A DNA stretch of 64,000 nucleotides from Marchantia polymorpha subsp. ruderalis (GCA_037833965.1 AP031355.1:4923501-4987500), one strand, 5' to 3'; shown: positions 1 through 10,577, numbered from the stretch's first letter. Notes: generated by a model not told the origin, from the sequence alone. Numbers and translations: made by a program.

Positions 1-3000
1 AACTTGTCGTGGTTGACTCGATCGAAGTGACGTCCTCCTAACTCCTTGATGTCATAAGTGAAATTTCCCCACACCTTCTCAACTATGAAAGGTCCAAAAT
101 ACTTAGGAAGAAACTTTTTCCTAGCTCTCTTGTATCTAATTGCATCAAAGAGCATCACCCAATCACCTTCCTTGAACGGTTTCAAGTTCTGGTTTCCACT
201 TCGTTTGTCGTGATACTTCTTCTGCAACTGTTGAGCCCGCTCCACTCGTACCATGGCTAGTGCTCGAGCTTCCTCCAACTCCATCAATTGTTGTTGGCGA
301 GACTTGATGGCTTCTGCTCCATTTGATTTCTTCAACCTTTGCTGGATTGTTGTGAATGTTGTCAAGTCAAACTGTATGGGAAGTTTTGACTCAACTCCAT
401 ACACCATCCGAAAAGGTGAGTATCCAGTAGATGTCTTCCATGTTGTGCGATACTCCCATAAGATAGCATGGAGCCTCTTGTCCCAATTGTGTTTACTCCC
501 GTCCATGTCTGCATCCTTGGCCAACATCATACACAAAGTGTAGTTGGTCCGCTCCGCCAACCCATTAGCGTTAGGTTTGTAGGAAGTGGTCACTCGAGCC
601 TTGATGGAAAAGTGCTCCAACATGGCTTGAATCATACTTCCCACAAATTCTCCTCCTCTATCTGATACTAACTCCAATGGACAACCAAATCGAGTAATGA
701 TTCTCTCATATAAAAATCTACCAACCTCCTTCTCATTAGTAGATTTAAGTGGTCTTGCCTCTACCCACTTCGTAAGATAATCTGTAGCTATCACAATGAA
801 CTTATTCCCTCGAGGAGTAAGATTCAAAGGACCTACAAAATCTATTCCCCACTTTTCAAAAGGACCTAACACTGGTACAGAAATCATAGGAGGGGTTTTC
901 ATGGACTTTTTAGCAAAAGCTTGACACACATCACAACTTTTGCAATATTCCACACAATCCTTAAAAATACCCTTCCAATGATAACCAGCATCAAGAATTT
1001 TGAAGGCAGTTACCTTCCCCGCAAAATGTCCTCCACATACTGCACCATCATGAAACTCCTTCATGAGTTGTTGTGCCTCTCCTCTCCCAACCGCCCTTCG
1101 TAGAAGTCCGTCAGCTCCTTGATGAAAAAGTACCTTCTCCATGATCATATAAGGTTGACATCTCTTCACTAATGCATTTTTCTCCCTTTGATGCATTCCT
1201 TGAGGAAACTCTCCTCTAGAGATGAAATCCCAAATTTCCTTGTACTCCTCCGGTACTATTGTCACCGTGTCCATGACTAGCAAGTCCTCATCCGGAAAGG
1301 TGTCATCTACTGACTGATCTCCTCCATCATCATATGCTCTCGACATCAAATCCGCATTAGCATGCTTCTTTCCAGGTCTATCCTCAATGGTATAATCAAA
1401 CTCTGCTAGTAGTAGCTTCCATCTAGCTATCCTCCCTTCAGCATTAGGCTTGTTGAAAATGTATTTCAAAGCCTTATGATCAGTCACTATAGTGAATCTC
1501 CCACCCAACAAATAATGTCGAAACTTCTTAAGTGAGAAGATTACAGCTAAGGCCTCTCTCTCTGTCACTGAGTAATTCTTCTCCGCTTGAACCATTTGTC
1601 TACTAGCATAGGCAATTGGATGATCATGCTTTTCATCATCTAATTGACTCAAGGTGCATCCTACAGCAATATTTGATGCATCTGTGTAGAGAATGAAAGG
1701 TTTACCCCAATCCGGTTTCGCCAAAATTGGAGCCGTCACCAACGCCTTCTTGAGAACTTCGAACGCCTTCTTTGCAGCTTCATCCTTGAAAATGAGTTCG
1801 TACTCCACTCTCTTCTTCATGTAATTCGTCAAGGCATGAGCTTTGTTGGAGAAGGACAAGATGAACCGTCGATAGTACCCCACCATACCAAGGAATTGCC
1901 TCAACTTGGTTAAAGTCGCCGGAAAAGGTAACTCCATGATCCGTGTCACCTTCTCTGGGTCCACCGCTATACCATTCTTGGAGATGATATGCCCCAACAA
2001 TAGGCCTTCCTCACATCCAAAAATGCATTTTTCTGGATTGAGTGAAGCCTTAGCTTCCTCCAGCCGTTGAAGTATTTTGATCAAATGATCAAAATGATCC
2101 GCTTTCCTCCCGTAAACACAAAAATCATCTATGAAATCCCTTACAAACTTTCCAATGAAAGGTTCAAACACTCTATTCATGAACCTTTGAAAAGTGGCAG
2201 GAGCATTACCTAGACCAAATGGCATCACTCTAAAAGCGAAGGTTCCCCATGGAGTGGTAAAAGTTGTTTTGAGTTGGTCTTCTAAGGCAATTTGGATTTG
2301 GTTATAGCCATTATAACCATCTCCAAAACTATACCACTCATGGCCAGCAACCTCCTCTAGAATCTCATCTATGAAAGGCAAGGGATAGTAGTCTTTCTTT
2401 GTGACAGCATTCAACTTTTTGTAATCTACGCACACTCGTAGCTTACCATTCTTCTTCTTCACTATCACAATTGGAGACACCCATTCAGAATTTTCTACCT
2501 CGTAGATGAAGCCAGCCTCCTTGAGCTTGTCGATCTCCTCCTTCACCACAAGAGCCGTAGGTGGATTTATTCGGCGTTGCTTTTGCCGAATAGGACGAGC
2601 TTTCTCCTCCAACTCGATGCGATGAGTCTCCAACGTCACATGCTTAAGATCCTTGTAACTAAAGGCAAAAACATGAATATATTTGCGAAATATATCCAGA
2701 AACTTTGCCTTTTCCTCCTTGGTAACCTTGGGACCAAACCTGAGAGTGGACAGTCGTCGACACACCTCCTCTTCGCTCATCTCCACTTTGTCAGGATCTT
2801 TCTTCACTCCAGGCCTAGGCAACAACTCCATGGCAGCAATGACTTGTACTTGAACATTATCATCAGAAGAGTACTCTGATGATGTTTCTTGATCAGAAGT
2901 TGAGATGTCTGTGTCAACTTCTGAAAAGCTACCACTCTCTTCACTCTCAGATTCCCAATACTCGTCAGTTGGTCTATCTGAGTCAGTGGTGGATTCCCCT

Positions 3001-4721
3001 CCTCTCGTCAAAGGAACCTTAACTCGATGGTTCTTTGGGCCTATCCTTAAATAGCCCTTGTGCCATCGGTCCGTAGTCCTTACCGCCCTCAACCAAGGAC
3101 GTCCCAACAGCAAGTCGTAGCTAGCTTCCTTGAGAATTTGGAAGGAAAGCAAAGTTTGCACTCCCCTCACACTAACCACAACTTTGTCTACCACCCCCAG
3201 TGGTCTTACCTTCTGTTTGTTGGCCATACCAACAATTATGCTAGAAGGTCTAGAAGGTTGCATACCCAACTTCTGCATCAACCTCTCAGACATGGCATTC
3301 ACAGCCGATCCACCATCAACCAACACATCTGATACATCATGTCCATTGATCCTCACTTCGATCTTTGAAGCATGTGTACATACCTCCGAAGCAGCCGCAT
3401 CCACCACCCCAACTCCCACATTGGTCATGTGAGCCTTCCCCTTAGATTTCCGCTTCTTGGTCCTTGTGGAGATAAGACCTCCTCTTAACTCCTTCCGAAT
3501 GGCTGGATTCAAGGCAATCAGCTGACCAACTGTTATATTGGCCTTCTGATTTCCTACATCCTCCACCACGTCATACTTAGCTTGAGAAGATGAAATGGAA
3601 AAGTCATCCATGCCCAACTTCTTCCTTGGTACTCTTGGTTGACTCACTCCACTTGACCGTGTACTTCGACTTGGCGTGTCCTCCATGAAAATCGACTCGT
3701 CCGCAAATCGGGCCCGCTTCTTCTCATGAGCAAGGATATCCACTTTCGATTTTGAGCTCTCCCCTTTCTCAAAAGTGCATTGATGAGGGAATACATCAAT
3801 GGATGCTACTCCCTTATCCTTGGCTTGTTGCGTGGCCGGTGCATTGTTGTTGTGCCGAACTCCATCATGTTGTCGAGGGTTAGGACAATTCCTCTGAAAA
3901 TGAGGACCTCCACAAGAAAAGCAAGAAACCGCAAAGTTTCCTGAAGGTGGATTTCTTCTTGGAGGATAATTTCCATACCCCCTAGAGCCTCCTACTACGT
4001 TCTGATTCCTCTTCTCCCACAACTGTACTACATTGATCTTGAGATCTGCTAGAGTCTCCGTGATAGATTTCAACTCATTTTGAAAATCCACACTAGGATT
4101 CGCTATCGTGGATGAAGTAGAAGTGTTTGAAACAATAGACCTTCCTACAACCGGTGGAGCTACTTCTCTAGCCACCAAGCTAGAATCATCATCTTCTAAG
4201 CTCTCCTCCATTCTAATAGCAATTCGAATGGCTTCAGCCTTAGAAGAGGGCTTCTCGTATCTCACCTTACTTCGAATCTCTGGTCTTAAACCTCCAACGA
4301 AGTTCTTCATGAGCATCGCCCTTATCCCCACCATTGTAGCATCCACTTCGTCTCCGCCCTTCCTCAACACCACGTGGAATCTAGATTCCAACTTCTCGGT
4401 TCTCTCCACATAGGTCCTCACCTTCTCGTTCTCTCCTTGTTTCAAGAAGGTGACCTCACACATCAACTTTTCATAACTTTCACTGGGAAGAAAGTTTTCG
4501 ATCAGGTTCTCCGTTAATGTCTCCCACGTGTCGTCCTCCGAATGCTCCCTCTTGTACTCCTTGTACCACTTGAGAGCAGAATCCTCCAAGAAATCCGGCA
4601 AAAGCATAGCCCACTCGTCTTTCTTCCTCTCATTGTTTCCTATGCAAGCCCTCTTGAAGTCCCTAACAAAAGCTTCTACATCCTCATTCTCCCTCCCATA
4701 AAATACCGGAAGCTTCCCCAT
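1..4721 (-). CDS. E1 gag-pol polyprotein (3' end off-window)
   Basis: Encodes the structural and replication proteins of E1. The ATG at 4721 starts MGKLPVFYGRENED; an in-frame stop lies just upstream, which fixes the start. I checked the same frame at gag, RT, integrase and the window edge, so at least about 1570 codons appear open. Domains in order: capsid-type gag (about 1-200), a compact zinc knuckle of the form CX2CX3HX4C (about residue 265), aspartic protease with VDGGSAVNAM (about 465), RT with FIDDFCVYG (about 858), RNase H with LYTDAS (about 1010), and integrase with an HHCC finger (about 1230-1265) and the WGIDFVGP and VSDRGGEF core motifs. No chromodomain is seen before the edge. 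Gag and pol share one ORF, unlike the other family here, which has an amber codon between them. Confidence 0.85.
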   Translation of the reverse strand, partial: MGKLPVFYGRENEDVEAFVRDFKRACIGNNERKKDEWAMLLPDFLEDSALKWYKEYKREHSEDDTWETLTENLIENFLPSESYEKLMCEVTFLKQGENEKVRTYVERTEKLESRFHVVLRKGGDEVDATMVGIRAMLMKNFVGGLRPEIRSKVRYEKPSSKAEAIRIAIRMEESLEDDDSSLVAREVAPPVVGRSIVSNTSTSSTIANPSVDFQNELKSITETLADLKINVVQLWEKRNQNVVGGSRGYGNYPPRRNPPSGNFAVSCFSCGGPHFQRNCPNPRQHDGVRHNNNAPATQQAKDKGVASIDVFPHQCTFEKGESSKSKVDILAHEKKRARFADESIFMEDTPSRSTRSSGVSQPRVPRKKLGMDDFSISSSQAKYDVVEDVGNQKANITVGQLIALNPAIRKELRGGLISTRTKKRKSKGKAHMTNVGVGVVDAAASEVCTHASKIEVRINGHDVSDVLVDGGSAVNAMSERLMQKLGMQPSRPSSIIVGMANKQKVRPLGVVDKVVVSVRGVQTLLSFQILKEASYDLLLGRPWLRAVRTTDRWHKGYLRIGPKNHRVKVPLTRGGESTTDSDRPTDEYWESESEESGSFSEVDTDISTSDQETSSEYSSDDNVQVQVIAAMELLPRPGVKKDPDKVEMSEEEVCRRLSTLRFGPKVTKEEKAKFLDIFRKYIHVFAFSYKDLKHVTLETHRIELEEKARPIRQKQRRINPPTALVVKEEIDKLKEAGFIYEVENSEWVSPIVIVKKKNGKLRVCVDYKKLNAVTKKDYYPLPFIDEILEEVAGHEWYSFGDGYNGYNQIQIALEDQLKTTFTTPWGTFAFRVMPFGLGNAPATFQRFMNRVFEPFIGKFVRDFIDDFCVYGRKADHFDHLIKILQRLEEAKASLNPEKCIFGCEEGLLLGHIISKNGIAVDPEKVTRIMELPFPATLTKLRQFLGMVGYYRRFILSFSNKAHALTNYMKKRVEYELIFKDEAAKKAFEVLKKALVTAPILAKPDWGKPFILYTDASNIAVGCTLSQLDDEKHDHPIAYASRQMVQAEKNYSVTEREALAVIFSLKKFRHYLLGGRFTIVTDHKALKYIFNKPNAEGRIARWKLLLAEFDYTIEDRPGKKHANADLMSRAYDDGGDQSVDDTFPDEDLLVMDTVTIVPEEYKEIWDFISRGEFPQGMHQREKNALVKRCQPYMIMEKVLFHQGADGLLRRAVGRGEAQQLMKEFHDGAVCGGHFAGKVTAFKILDAGYHWKGIFKDCVEYCKSCDVCQAFAKKSMKTPPMISVPVLGPFEKWGIDFVGPLNLTPRGNKFIVIATDYLTKWVEARPLKSTNEKEVGRFLYERIITRFGCPLELVSDRGGEFVGSMIQAMLEHFSIKARVTTSYKPNANGLAERTNYTLCMMLAKDADMDGSKHNWDKRLHAILWEYRTTWKTSTGYSPFRMVYGVESKLPIQFDLTTFTTIQQRLKKSNGAEAIKSRQQQLMELEEARALAMVRVERAQQLQKKYHDKRSGNQNLKPFKEGDWVMLFDAIRYKRARKKFLPKYFGPFIVEKVWGNFTYDIKELGGRHFDRVNHDK

Positions 4722-4951
4722 TTCCAACTAATTTTTTTTTTTTTTTTTTTTCTTCTTTTCTATTGGAAATTTATATGGGGCTTCCTAATACAATATAAAC
4801 AACACTAACTCCATCCTTGAGTAATTCATCAAAGGAAACACAAAAGGAATTGGTTGTTCCAAGATAGCCAAAGCTCTCTCCTCTCCTAGGCATACGATGA
4901 GTCTTACCCTCATCATCATCTTCTCCATCATTCGAATGATGATCTCCATCT
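4722..4951 (-). other. E1 inter-ORF leader with a 20-nt poly(A) run
   Basis: This stretch separates the small zinc-knuckle ORF from the gag start. Its clearest feature is a run of 20 T on the plus strand (4732-4751), which is poly(A) in the sense strand and ends about 10 nt before the gag ATG. I see no other ORF or structure in it. Confidence 0.6.
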
Positions 4952-5395
4952 TCAGTTGGAGCTTGAACCCGCTGAGGTCACTTTCTCTGTTTCAGCACTT
5001 AGCTTGCCGTCAAACCCTTCCACAAGTGATTCCAGAAGTGCCTTCACTCCGCTGCATTCGTGTCCCGCTGGTAGCCCAATCACTCCGCAATTGTCACAGA
5101 AGGTGGCGCTTTGGGATTCATGTGGCGATGATGGTCCCAAGTGAAGTTTCAAATCTCCCAAGTTCCTCTTGCTCCTCAATCTTCTATCTTTGTTCCGCAG
5201 GGAACAATTGACAACCTTATGGCCCTCCTCTCCACAATAAAAACAAGTTTCACGTTTGACTCTTGGAGATTGACTCACTACTCTTTCTTCAAACTCCACC
5301 TTGAATTCTCTTGTATTGGAGTCTAAAGACACTATAACATCCAAGCCTTGAGGTACTTTGGATAACCTAACCTTCCAACCTTCTTGTTCACTCAT
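4952..5395 (-). CDS. E1 small accessory ORF with two zinc-binding motifs
   Basis: A 147-codon ORF between the primer-binding site and gag-pol, in sense. It starts MSEQEGWKVRLSKVPQG. It has a standard retroviral-type knuckle, CFYCGEEGHKVVNC (CX2CX4HX4C, about residues 57-70), and a second cluster, CDNCGVIGLPAGHEC (about 99-113), with a longer spacing. The stretch between them is basic (KDRRLRSKR), as expected for nucleic-acid binding. The downstream gag has its own single knuckle, so this may be a separately made nucleocapsid-like protein or an upstream gag exon. Which of these is right cannot be told from the sequence. It does not resemble a host gene I know. Small upstream ORFs are known in some plant gypsy elements (Ogre), but I do not recognise this one. 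Confidence 0.6.
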   Translation of the reverse strand: MSEQEGWKVRLSKVPQGLDVIVSLDSNTREFKVEFEERVVSQSPRVKRETCFYCGEEGHKVVNCSLRNKDRRLRSKRNLGDLKLHLGPSSPHESQSATFCDNCGVIGLPAGHECSGVKALLESLVEGFDGKLSAETEKVTSAGSSSN

Positions 5396-6050
5396 TTTCC
5401 CATAAGGTAGAAACCACTCAAAAGACCTCTCCCAGAAACGCTATCTACTTGACGAAAACTGTGAATAAAGAAATCAAAAACTTTTGCTTTGTTATCTTGC
5501 TTTTGTACCCCCTCAACTTCAAATCAACATAACTTCGTCTCTAGACGTGATCTCTCAGTGAAATTTTGACTCAAACGTAGCTTATCTTCCAATACACACT
5601 CGTACGAAGTTTCAAAGCCTAAATTGAAATACAGAAAAAGTAATCAACTCTGTACAAACTTTCCAGAGAGCAGACTTTTGATACCCGTGAAAACCCACTC
5701 AACTTCTAACTCTCATATCTTTCTGTTAACACATGATCTGGACCTGAAACAAAAACGTAAATTTTCTCTATCTTTCACTCTAAAATCAATAAAAACTTTG
5801 AAGAATACCTTCAAAAATACTTTTCGGTGTCTAAGATCACTTTTCTCTCAAAAAGACATGTTTACGTGAACAAAACATACAAAATCACTTCTAGGCTATC
5901 ATATGAGACTATGGGATAAACAAATGGAATTTTGCTCTCAAGCACACTCTCCGCTCTTTCATTCCCCAATGTTAACACCAAGTGATCCCTCATGGATACT
6001 TTCTCTCGAGCTAGAAATCGAATCCTAAACATTCCGCCTTCTAGATTGAG
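5396..6050 (-). other. E1 untranslated leader
   Basis: About 650 bp between the primer-binding site and the small ORF. It is AT-rich with no convincing coding sequence. A packaging signal would be expected here, but I could not identify one. Confidence 0.5.
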
Positions 6051-6068
6051 GTCCCGGCAACGGAACCA
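6051..6068 (-). other. E1 primer-binding site
   Basis: On the minus strand the sequence is TGGTTCCGTTGCCGGGAC, starting 4 nt after the LTR ends in TTGCA. TGG pairs with the CCA end of the tRNA primer. It resembles the TGGCGCCG(C/T)TGCCGGGGA site used by the other elements in this window but differs at several places, so the primer tRNA may be different. I did not assign the tRNA. Confidence 0.8.
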
Positions 6069-6366
6069 AAAATGCAACCTCCGGGCTGACTCTCACTCAG
6101 GTTTACCTCTGATGGCTTTGTGGTAGCGCATCATGGTTCTAGAAGACTAAGATTCATACTCTCACTCATGTCCCAAACACCTTCTCTTACAAACTCTCAT
6201 GTATCACTCCAACTCACACACAACTCTCCTCACATCACCCTCTTCACATAAATGCAAACACACGTCGATACTCCAAGATACTCAAAAACTTCACTCCTTC
6301 ATTACTGAAACAAGTCCTCACACATGACTCTCCAAACTTGCTTGAGAGGTGCTACTCTACCTCTCT

Positions 6367-6374
6367 ATTTATAC
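6367..6374 (-). promoter_or_regulatory. E1 LTR TATA box
   Basis: TATAAATA on the minus strand, followed by GAGAGG, at the U3/R transition of the E1 LTR. Transcription would start roughly 30 bp further on, near 6340. Confidence 0.7.
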
Positions 6375-6680
6375 TACTTGAGAAGTTACCATAGTAACAT
6401 GTGGTAATTTCTCCTAACTTACTTTTACCTAGGTAAGTTTGACTAACCTTCTCTACGTGGCAACATGCCATTGGCCTACCTAAACCTTCTAGAAGCTTCT
6501 GGAATCCAAGGTTGAGGTGGCGACATGCCATTTGAAGCTTTTAAACTTCTACAAGCTTCCTAGCCACTAAGTCAACATTAGACTTAGTCTAGCCAATCAT
6601 CTTTCATACATTTAGTCAAACCAATCAAATCCAAGCTTCTAGTCAAATATCTAATCCCTTGGAATCTAGAACTTTTGTAT

Positions 6681-6736
6681 AAGACAAAATAGAAGTGCTC
6701 ACTCCTTGTAAAGGACAAAATAGAAGTGCTCACTCC
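6681..6736 (-). repeat. Direct repeat in E1 U3 (31-bp period)
   Basis: Two nearly identical copies of a 25-bp block containing GACAAAATAGAAGTG sit 31 bp apart, upstream of the E1 TATA box. Short tandem repeats at this place in plant LTRs often act as enhancers; that role is inferred. Confidence 0.65.
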
Positions 6737-7424
6737 ATTCTTCTAGAACTCCGCTAATTATTCCGCCAACTATAGACATTGTAGCTAAACTTAGTCATGA
6801 CTAGATAAACTTAGTTATAACTAACTAGTTTAGTCATAACTAGCTAGTCTTAGCTATGCCTTGGCTAATCATCCTTATTCCCTTGACCACTTCTAAGACT
6901 TAGTACATATGTGCAACACCCGGTCTTACAGTACGTCGGAAGAGCCGCCAGAGTAATCCAACAGGTACGGACCGTGCGGACGGCACGGGTGGATGCGCTC
7001 TTGGACGGACGGAGTTGCGGCGGCGGAAGCGCCGACGGAGAGACAAGGAACGGACAGACTGGACGGAGACGGCTGACCACGGTCAACGCCTTCCGCGCCA
7101 GCGCAGCGCCGCAGACGGAATTCGCCTGCGCACAGGCAGGAGTTGAATTTTTGTCCGACATGCGGACACACGCGTCAAGGCAGAAGGAGATTGGCCGAGG
7201 GGCGGTACGAACAAGTGTACCGCGCAAGGCGGAAAACTCGCCTTCGGCGCTATGCCCCCATGTCCGCAGGGTGACACGCTCGCGGAGTTCAAATCCGCCA
7301 ATTCGAGCGTGAGAGTTTAATCGACGACGGCGGAGCGTGAAGCCGCGCGTGAGAGCGAAGACCGTTCCAGCGTACAGCCGGCGCGGCCATCAAGTGAGAC
7401 GTTCTTCACGACCAAGAGCCGACC

Positions 7425-10400
7425 ATGACCTTCGACCGGGCGGCGGAGAACGTCCCATTCTTGAATTCGCGATTCCAATCTCTTGTGCGCGCTGCGCGCA
7501 TCCATCTGCTGGCTGCGGACCATTCCCGACGTCGTCACACAGGAGATTTCTTGTTGATTGAGGGAGAAGTGAGTGCGCGTGATTTGGAATTGAGAGCGAT
7601 TAGAGTTTGCCGAGAGAGAAAGAAGCGCGGGCAGTGCGGAAGTAGAATGAGCGGGCGAGCGAACCCCAGGAACGCGATGACGAGACCGAGCAGATTGCGG
7701 ATGGTGCCACTTCGCCTGCCGCAGAACGGGTTACGCGCTTTCGAAGAGCGCTTAATAGCAAGAAAGCTCGATTTCTTGCTATGGGGATGGAATTACATCT
7801 GCGCGAATATGGTGCGCGAGTGGCTAGAGCCACAGGGACCACCCTCGCGCGGATTGCGTCCGCATGTTGATCGGTGGACAGTCCAAGATTGGGCGCAGGC
7901 GTTGGGAAGATGTGCTGGCATGCCAGGGCATCTCCTTTTCGACAGTGAGAGCATTAAGGTGACCAAGCAAGAAGAGGCGCAATTTGTGGAGCTGTTCAAG
8001 ACCGGGAGGTCTACCAAGAATGGGTACAGGACCCGTGATTACAAAGATCGATTTCGCCGGACTTTGTCCGCGGCGCTGATGCAATTACTGCAGCCGCACC
8101 GCGCCTGCTACATCACATTGTGGCAGGTCTCTTTTGTGTAGTGCGTCATCGAGGGAACTCCCATTCACTGGGCGAGCATCCTGCACAGGGTGATGCGACA
8201 GCACGCGTTTGAGGAGAAGGGGGGAACTCTAAACCATCTTTCTCCTTTCCTCATCAATTTTTATCGACAGCGGAATTGTTTGACAGCGGCGGAGCTTGAA
8301 CATTTTCCGCCATTGTCCATCGACCATCCCGGGAAGTATGTGCGGGAGAACGAGGTCGACACTGATGCGGAGGAGTCACCGACTTCTACCCCATCAAGAC
8401 GGAGGGATGAAGGGAGACACACTCCTGCAGCGCGAGTGCCGCGGAAGCGGCGATGGAGGGAAGAGTCCAAAGAGGAGCAGCATCAAGAACCCTCTGCTCC
8501 CATTCGACCGCGGCCGCTGTGCGAGCCATACAGCCGGCCGAAGCAGAAGGCACGCAGACTGGTGTTACCAGCTGACAGTGCAGACACGGCGACAATTGCA
8601 ACGGAGATAGGAAGTGCGTCGCCAGAGAGGCGAGAAGAAGCGCGGACGACCGCAGGAGCGACGGGCCACGCTGCAACCTCGTCGGGAGAAAGGCCGCCTA
8701 CGGGCCAAGGGCCTCCGGAGTTACCACGTGCGATGCGGACAGATGTTCCGTTTGCGCACAGGCGAACCTCCGCGGACGGACGAGCCTCCGCGGACCGGCG
8801 AACACAAGTGGACGTGGATCTACGCTTACGCGTGGGAAGGAGCAGTCCGCCTGTGCACAGGCGCTCACCTGTGCACAGGTCGCCTATGCACAGGTCGCCT
8901 GTGAACAGGACACCTCCACACGTGCCGCCTATGCACAGGCAAGAATCACCCCCGTTCCAACGTAGGAAGGGGAAGGAGCCGGCGGAAGAACCGCCTACGA
9001 GACACCGGCCCTCGGGGCCAGACCCTCCGGCGCACCACGCGCCGCAATTTGCGCCTTCGGCGCCAGGGCCTTCGAGCCGAGGGGATACGAGCAGAGAGCG
9101 TGCGGAGGCCGCACCGTCGGCGGGAAGTCCGCCGATAGATGCGCCTTCGGCGGTAGGGCCTATAGGCCAAGGAACATCGGGCGTGCGGCCCCCGGCCATG
9201 TCGCCTTCGGCGATAGATGTCCGCGGCGCTACGCCTGCGGCGGACAAGGCGCCGGCAATTGCGCCTGCGCACGGGCCGGGCACAGCCCCCACGGACCGAT
9301 CAAGGGAGCAGCAGACGGAGGAGCGGAGTGACTGTCCGCGGGATGAAATCTCGATGCGCGATGCGCAATCCAACCCCGCGCAGCCACCTTCCGCTCAATC
9401 GCCTTCGGCGACGGACGACAGAGGCGGAGAGAATGCGGTGGGCAATCAACCAGCGGGAGACGGGGATGCCGCACGGGTACATTCGCCTTCCGCCTTAGAC
9501 ATTTTGGCGACGAGCAGCGAGGCTGCAGCCGTGCCTTCGCAGGCAGCACACGTCGACGACGTGCAGCCCCACTCGGGGCAGTCGCCGACGCAATCAATGG
9601 CGACTGAAATTCTCCACTCGGAGGATGACGACGGAGGCTCCACGGAAGAAATGTCAGGAGCAGAAGACACCAAGGAGGAGGAGGAGGAAATTGTTGGAGC
9701 GCCGGCGGCGGCGCTCTCTGAGCAGGTGATTCCGTTGCTGCGGTACTTGGATCGCAAGGTCGATAAATACGCCGACCCACTCCAGCCGGGATCTTACATC
9801 GAGTTAGTGCGCAGGCGGACTCGCACTAAAGTCCACACCAGCAAGCTATTAGCTAGAGTGGACCAGGAGTTGAGAGACTTGAAGGAGAAGCATGAGTGCT
9901 TGTGGGGACAGTACAAGCTTAATCAGAAATTCTACAAGCACACCGAGAAGATGAAGGATGAGAAACTGGGCGAGCTCACCAAGGAGCAGGTGAAGGTCAA
10001 GGAAGCACTCAACTCTGAGCAGGCCCAGAATCGGATTTTGTCAGAGGAGCTCGTGCGACAGACGCGGTTGTTGGAACAATGTCAGCTCGCACGGCAGGCG
10101 GATGAAGAATTAATTCGCAGGTTACAGTCAGAGTGTGGCGAATTGAGGGCGCAACGTGCCGAAGCCGAATCGCAATTAGTGATAATTGAAGAGGATCGCA
10201 GGAAGGAGGCGGATCGCACGAAGGTGGAGACGGCGAGGCGAGTCGCCCACTGTCTCAAGGGCTACGCCCACTGGGAAGTGAAGGCGCAGGAGAAACTCAC
10301 ACTGCGTGAGTTTGAATTGCGCGCAGCCGGGTTGTTGTCAGGCGACAGTAGGAGTCGGCGGAAGGTAGCGAAGAAGCTCGAGGCCTTTCTGTCGAAGGCA

Positions 10401-10577
10401 CAGGATACCATGTCCGCCCTCGAGGGGGAGGTGTCCGCGGCGTTGCAGCGGTTGGGACTGCGCAGTCGAGCGGAAGAGTGGCAGGGTAGGGAGTTAGTGC
10501 GCGGCAGTCGGCCGCGTAGGAGACGCAGTACAGGTTCCGCGGAGTGTAGTGTAGCGTGGTTCCGTGCAGGCGTGTAG
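7425..10577 (+). pseudogene. U3 ORF of subfamily 2, broken copy
   Basis: Copy of the large ORF carried by subfamily-2 LTRs, aligned along its whole length to the open 1040-codon copy at 39632-42754 (minus). It is broken about once. Recognisable parts are the N-terminal domain with LDFLLWGWNYICANMVREWL and GGTLNHLSPFLINFYRQ, the long Arg/Ser/Pro/Ala-rich middle with a short VHRSP-type repeat, an acidic patch, and the C-terminal coiled coil ending in a basic tail. See the entry at 39632-42754 for the protein as a whole. Confidence 0.8.
8848..8945 (+). repeat. VHR-coding palindromic minisatellite
   Basis: Inside the disordered middle of the U3 ORF the DNA repeats the 16-bp palindrome CGCCTGTGCACAGGCG and variants about every 12-18 bp, coding for VHRRSP, VHRSP, MHRSP and similar units. 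The perfect palindrome lies at 8848-8863. Unit number differs among the LTR copies of this window. Confidence 0.8.

Larger units (their letters stand above)
1..6930 (-). mobile_element. E1: Ty3/gypsy LTR retrotransposon, 5' portion
   Basis: Read on the minus strand this is an LTR retrotransposon in canonical order: 5' LTR (6073-6930), primer-binding site (6051-6068), leader, a small zinc-knuckle ORF, then gag, protease, RT, RNase H and integrase running off the left window edge. RT has FIDDFCVYG and integrase has WGIDFVGP, which place it in Ty3/gypsy, nearer the Athila/Tat side than the chromoviruses. It is AT-richer than everything to its right. It interrupts a subfamily-2 LTR that resumes at 6931; the bases GTACG there would be the right-hand target duplication, with the left copy outside the window. 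The visible part looks whole, which suggests a fairly young insertion. The age cannot be measured because the 3' LTR is off-window. Confidence 0.92.
6073..6930 (-). repeat. E1 5' LTR (858 bp)
   Basis: On the minus strand it begins TGTAAGACCGGGTG and ends GGTTGCA, giving TG...CA ends, and the primer-binding site follows after 4 nt. A TATA box lies at 6367-6374, so U3 is about 550 bp and R-U5 about 300 bp. U3 holds short direct repeats: a block ending AGTGCTCACTCC twice with a 31-bp period (6681-6736), and repeats of a TTAGT(C/T)ATAACTAG type between about 6790 and 6860. No ORF is visible in this LTR, in contrast to the other LTRs of the window. Confidence 0.88.

Noticed and set aside
1-6930. 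E1 as part of the same family as the array
   Set aside because: It has a short LTR without an ORF, a different primer-binding site, a single gag-pol frame and lower GC. Only the superfamily is shared.
8848-8945. CRISPR-like regular repeats
   Set aside because: The units are in-frame coding palindromes with no unique spacers, in a plant-type retroelement.
8483-9373. 296-codon minus-strand frame opposite the left U3 ORF
   Set aside because: Same shadow effect as at 40452-41696; it has no support outside the low-complexity stretch.
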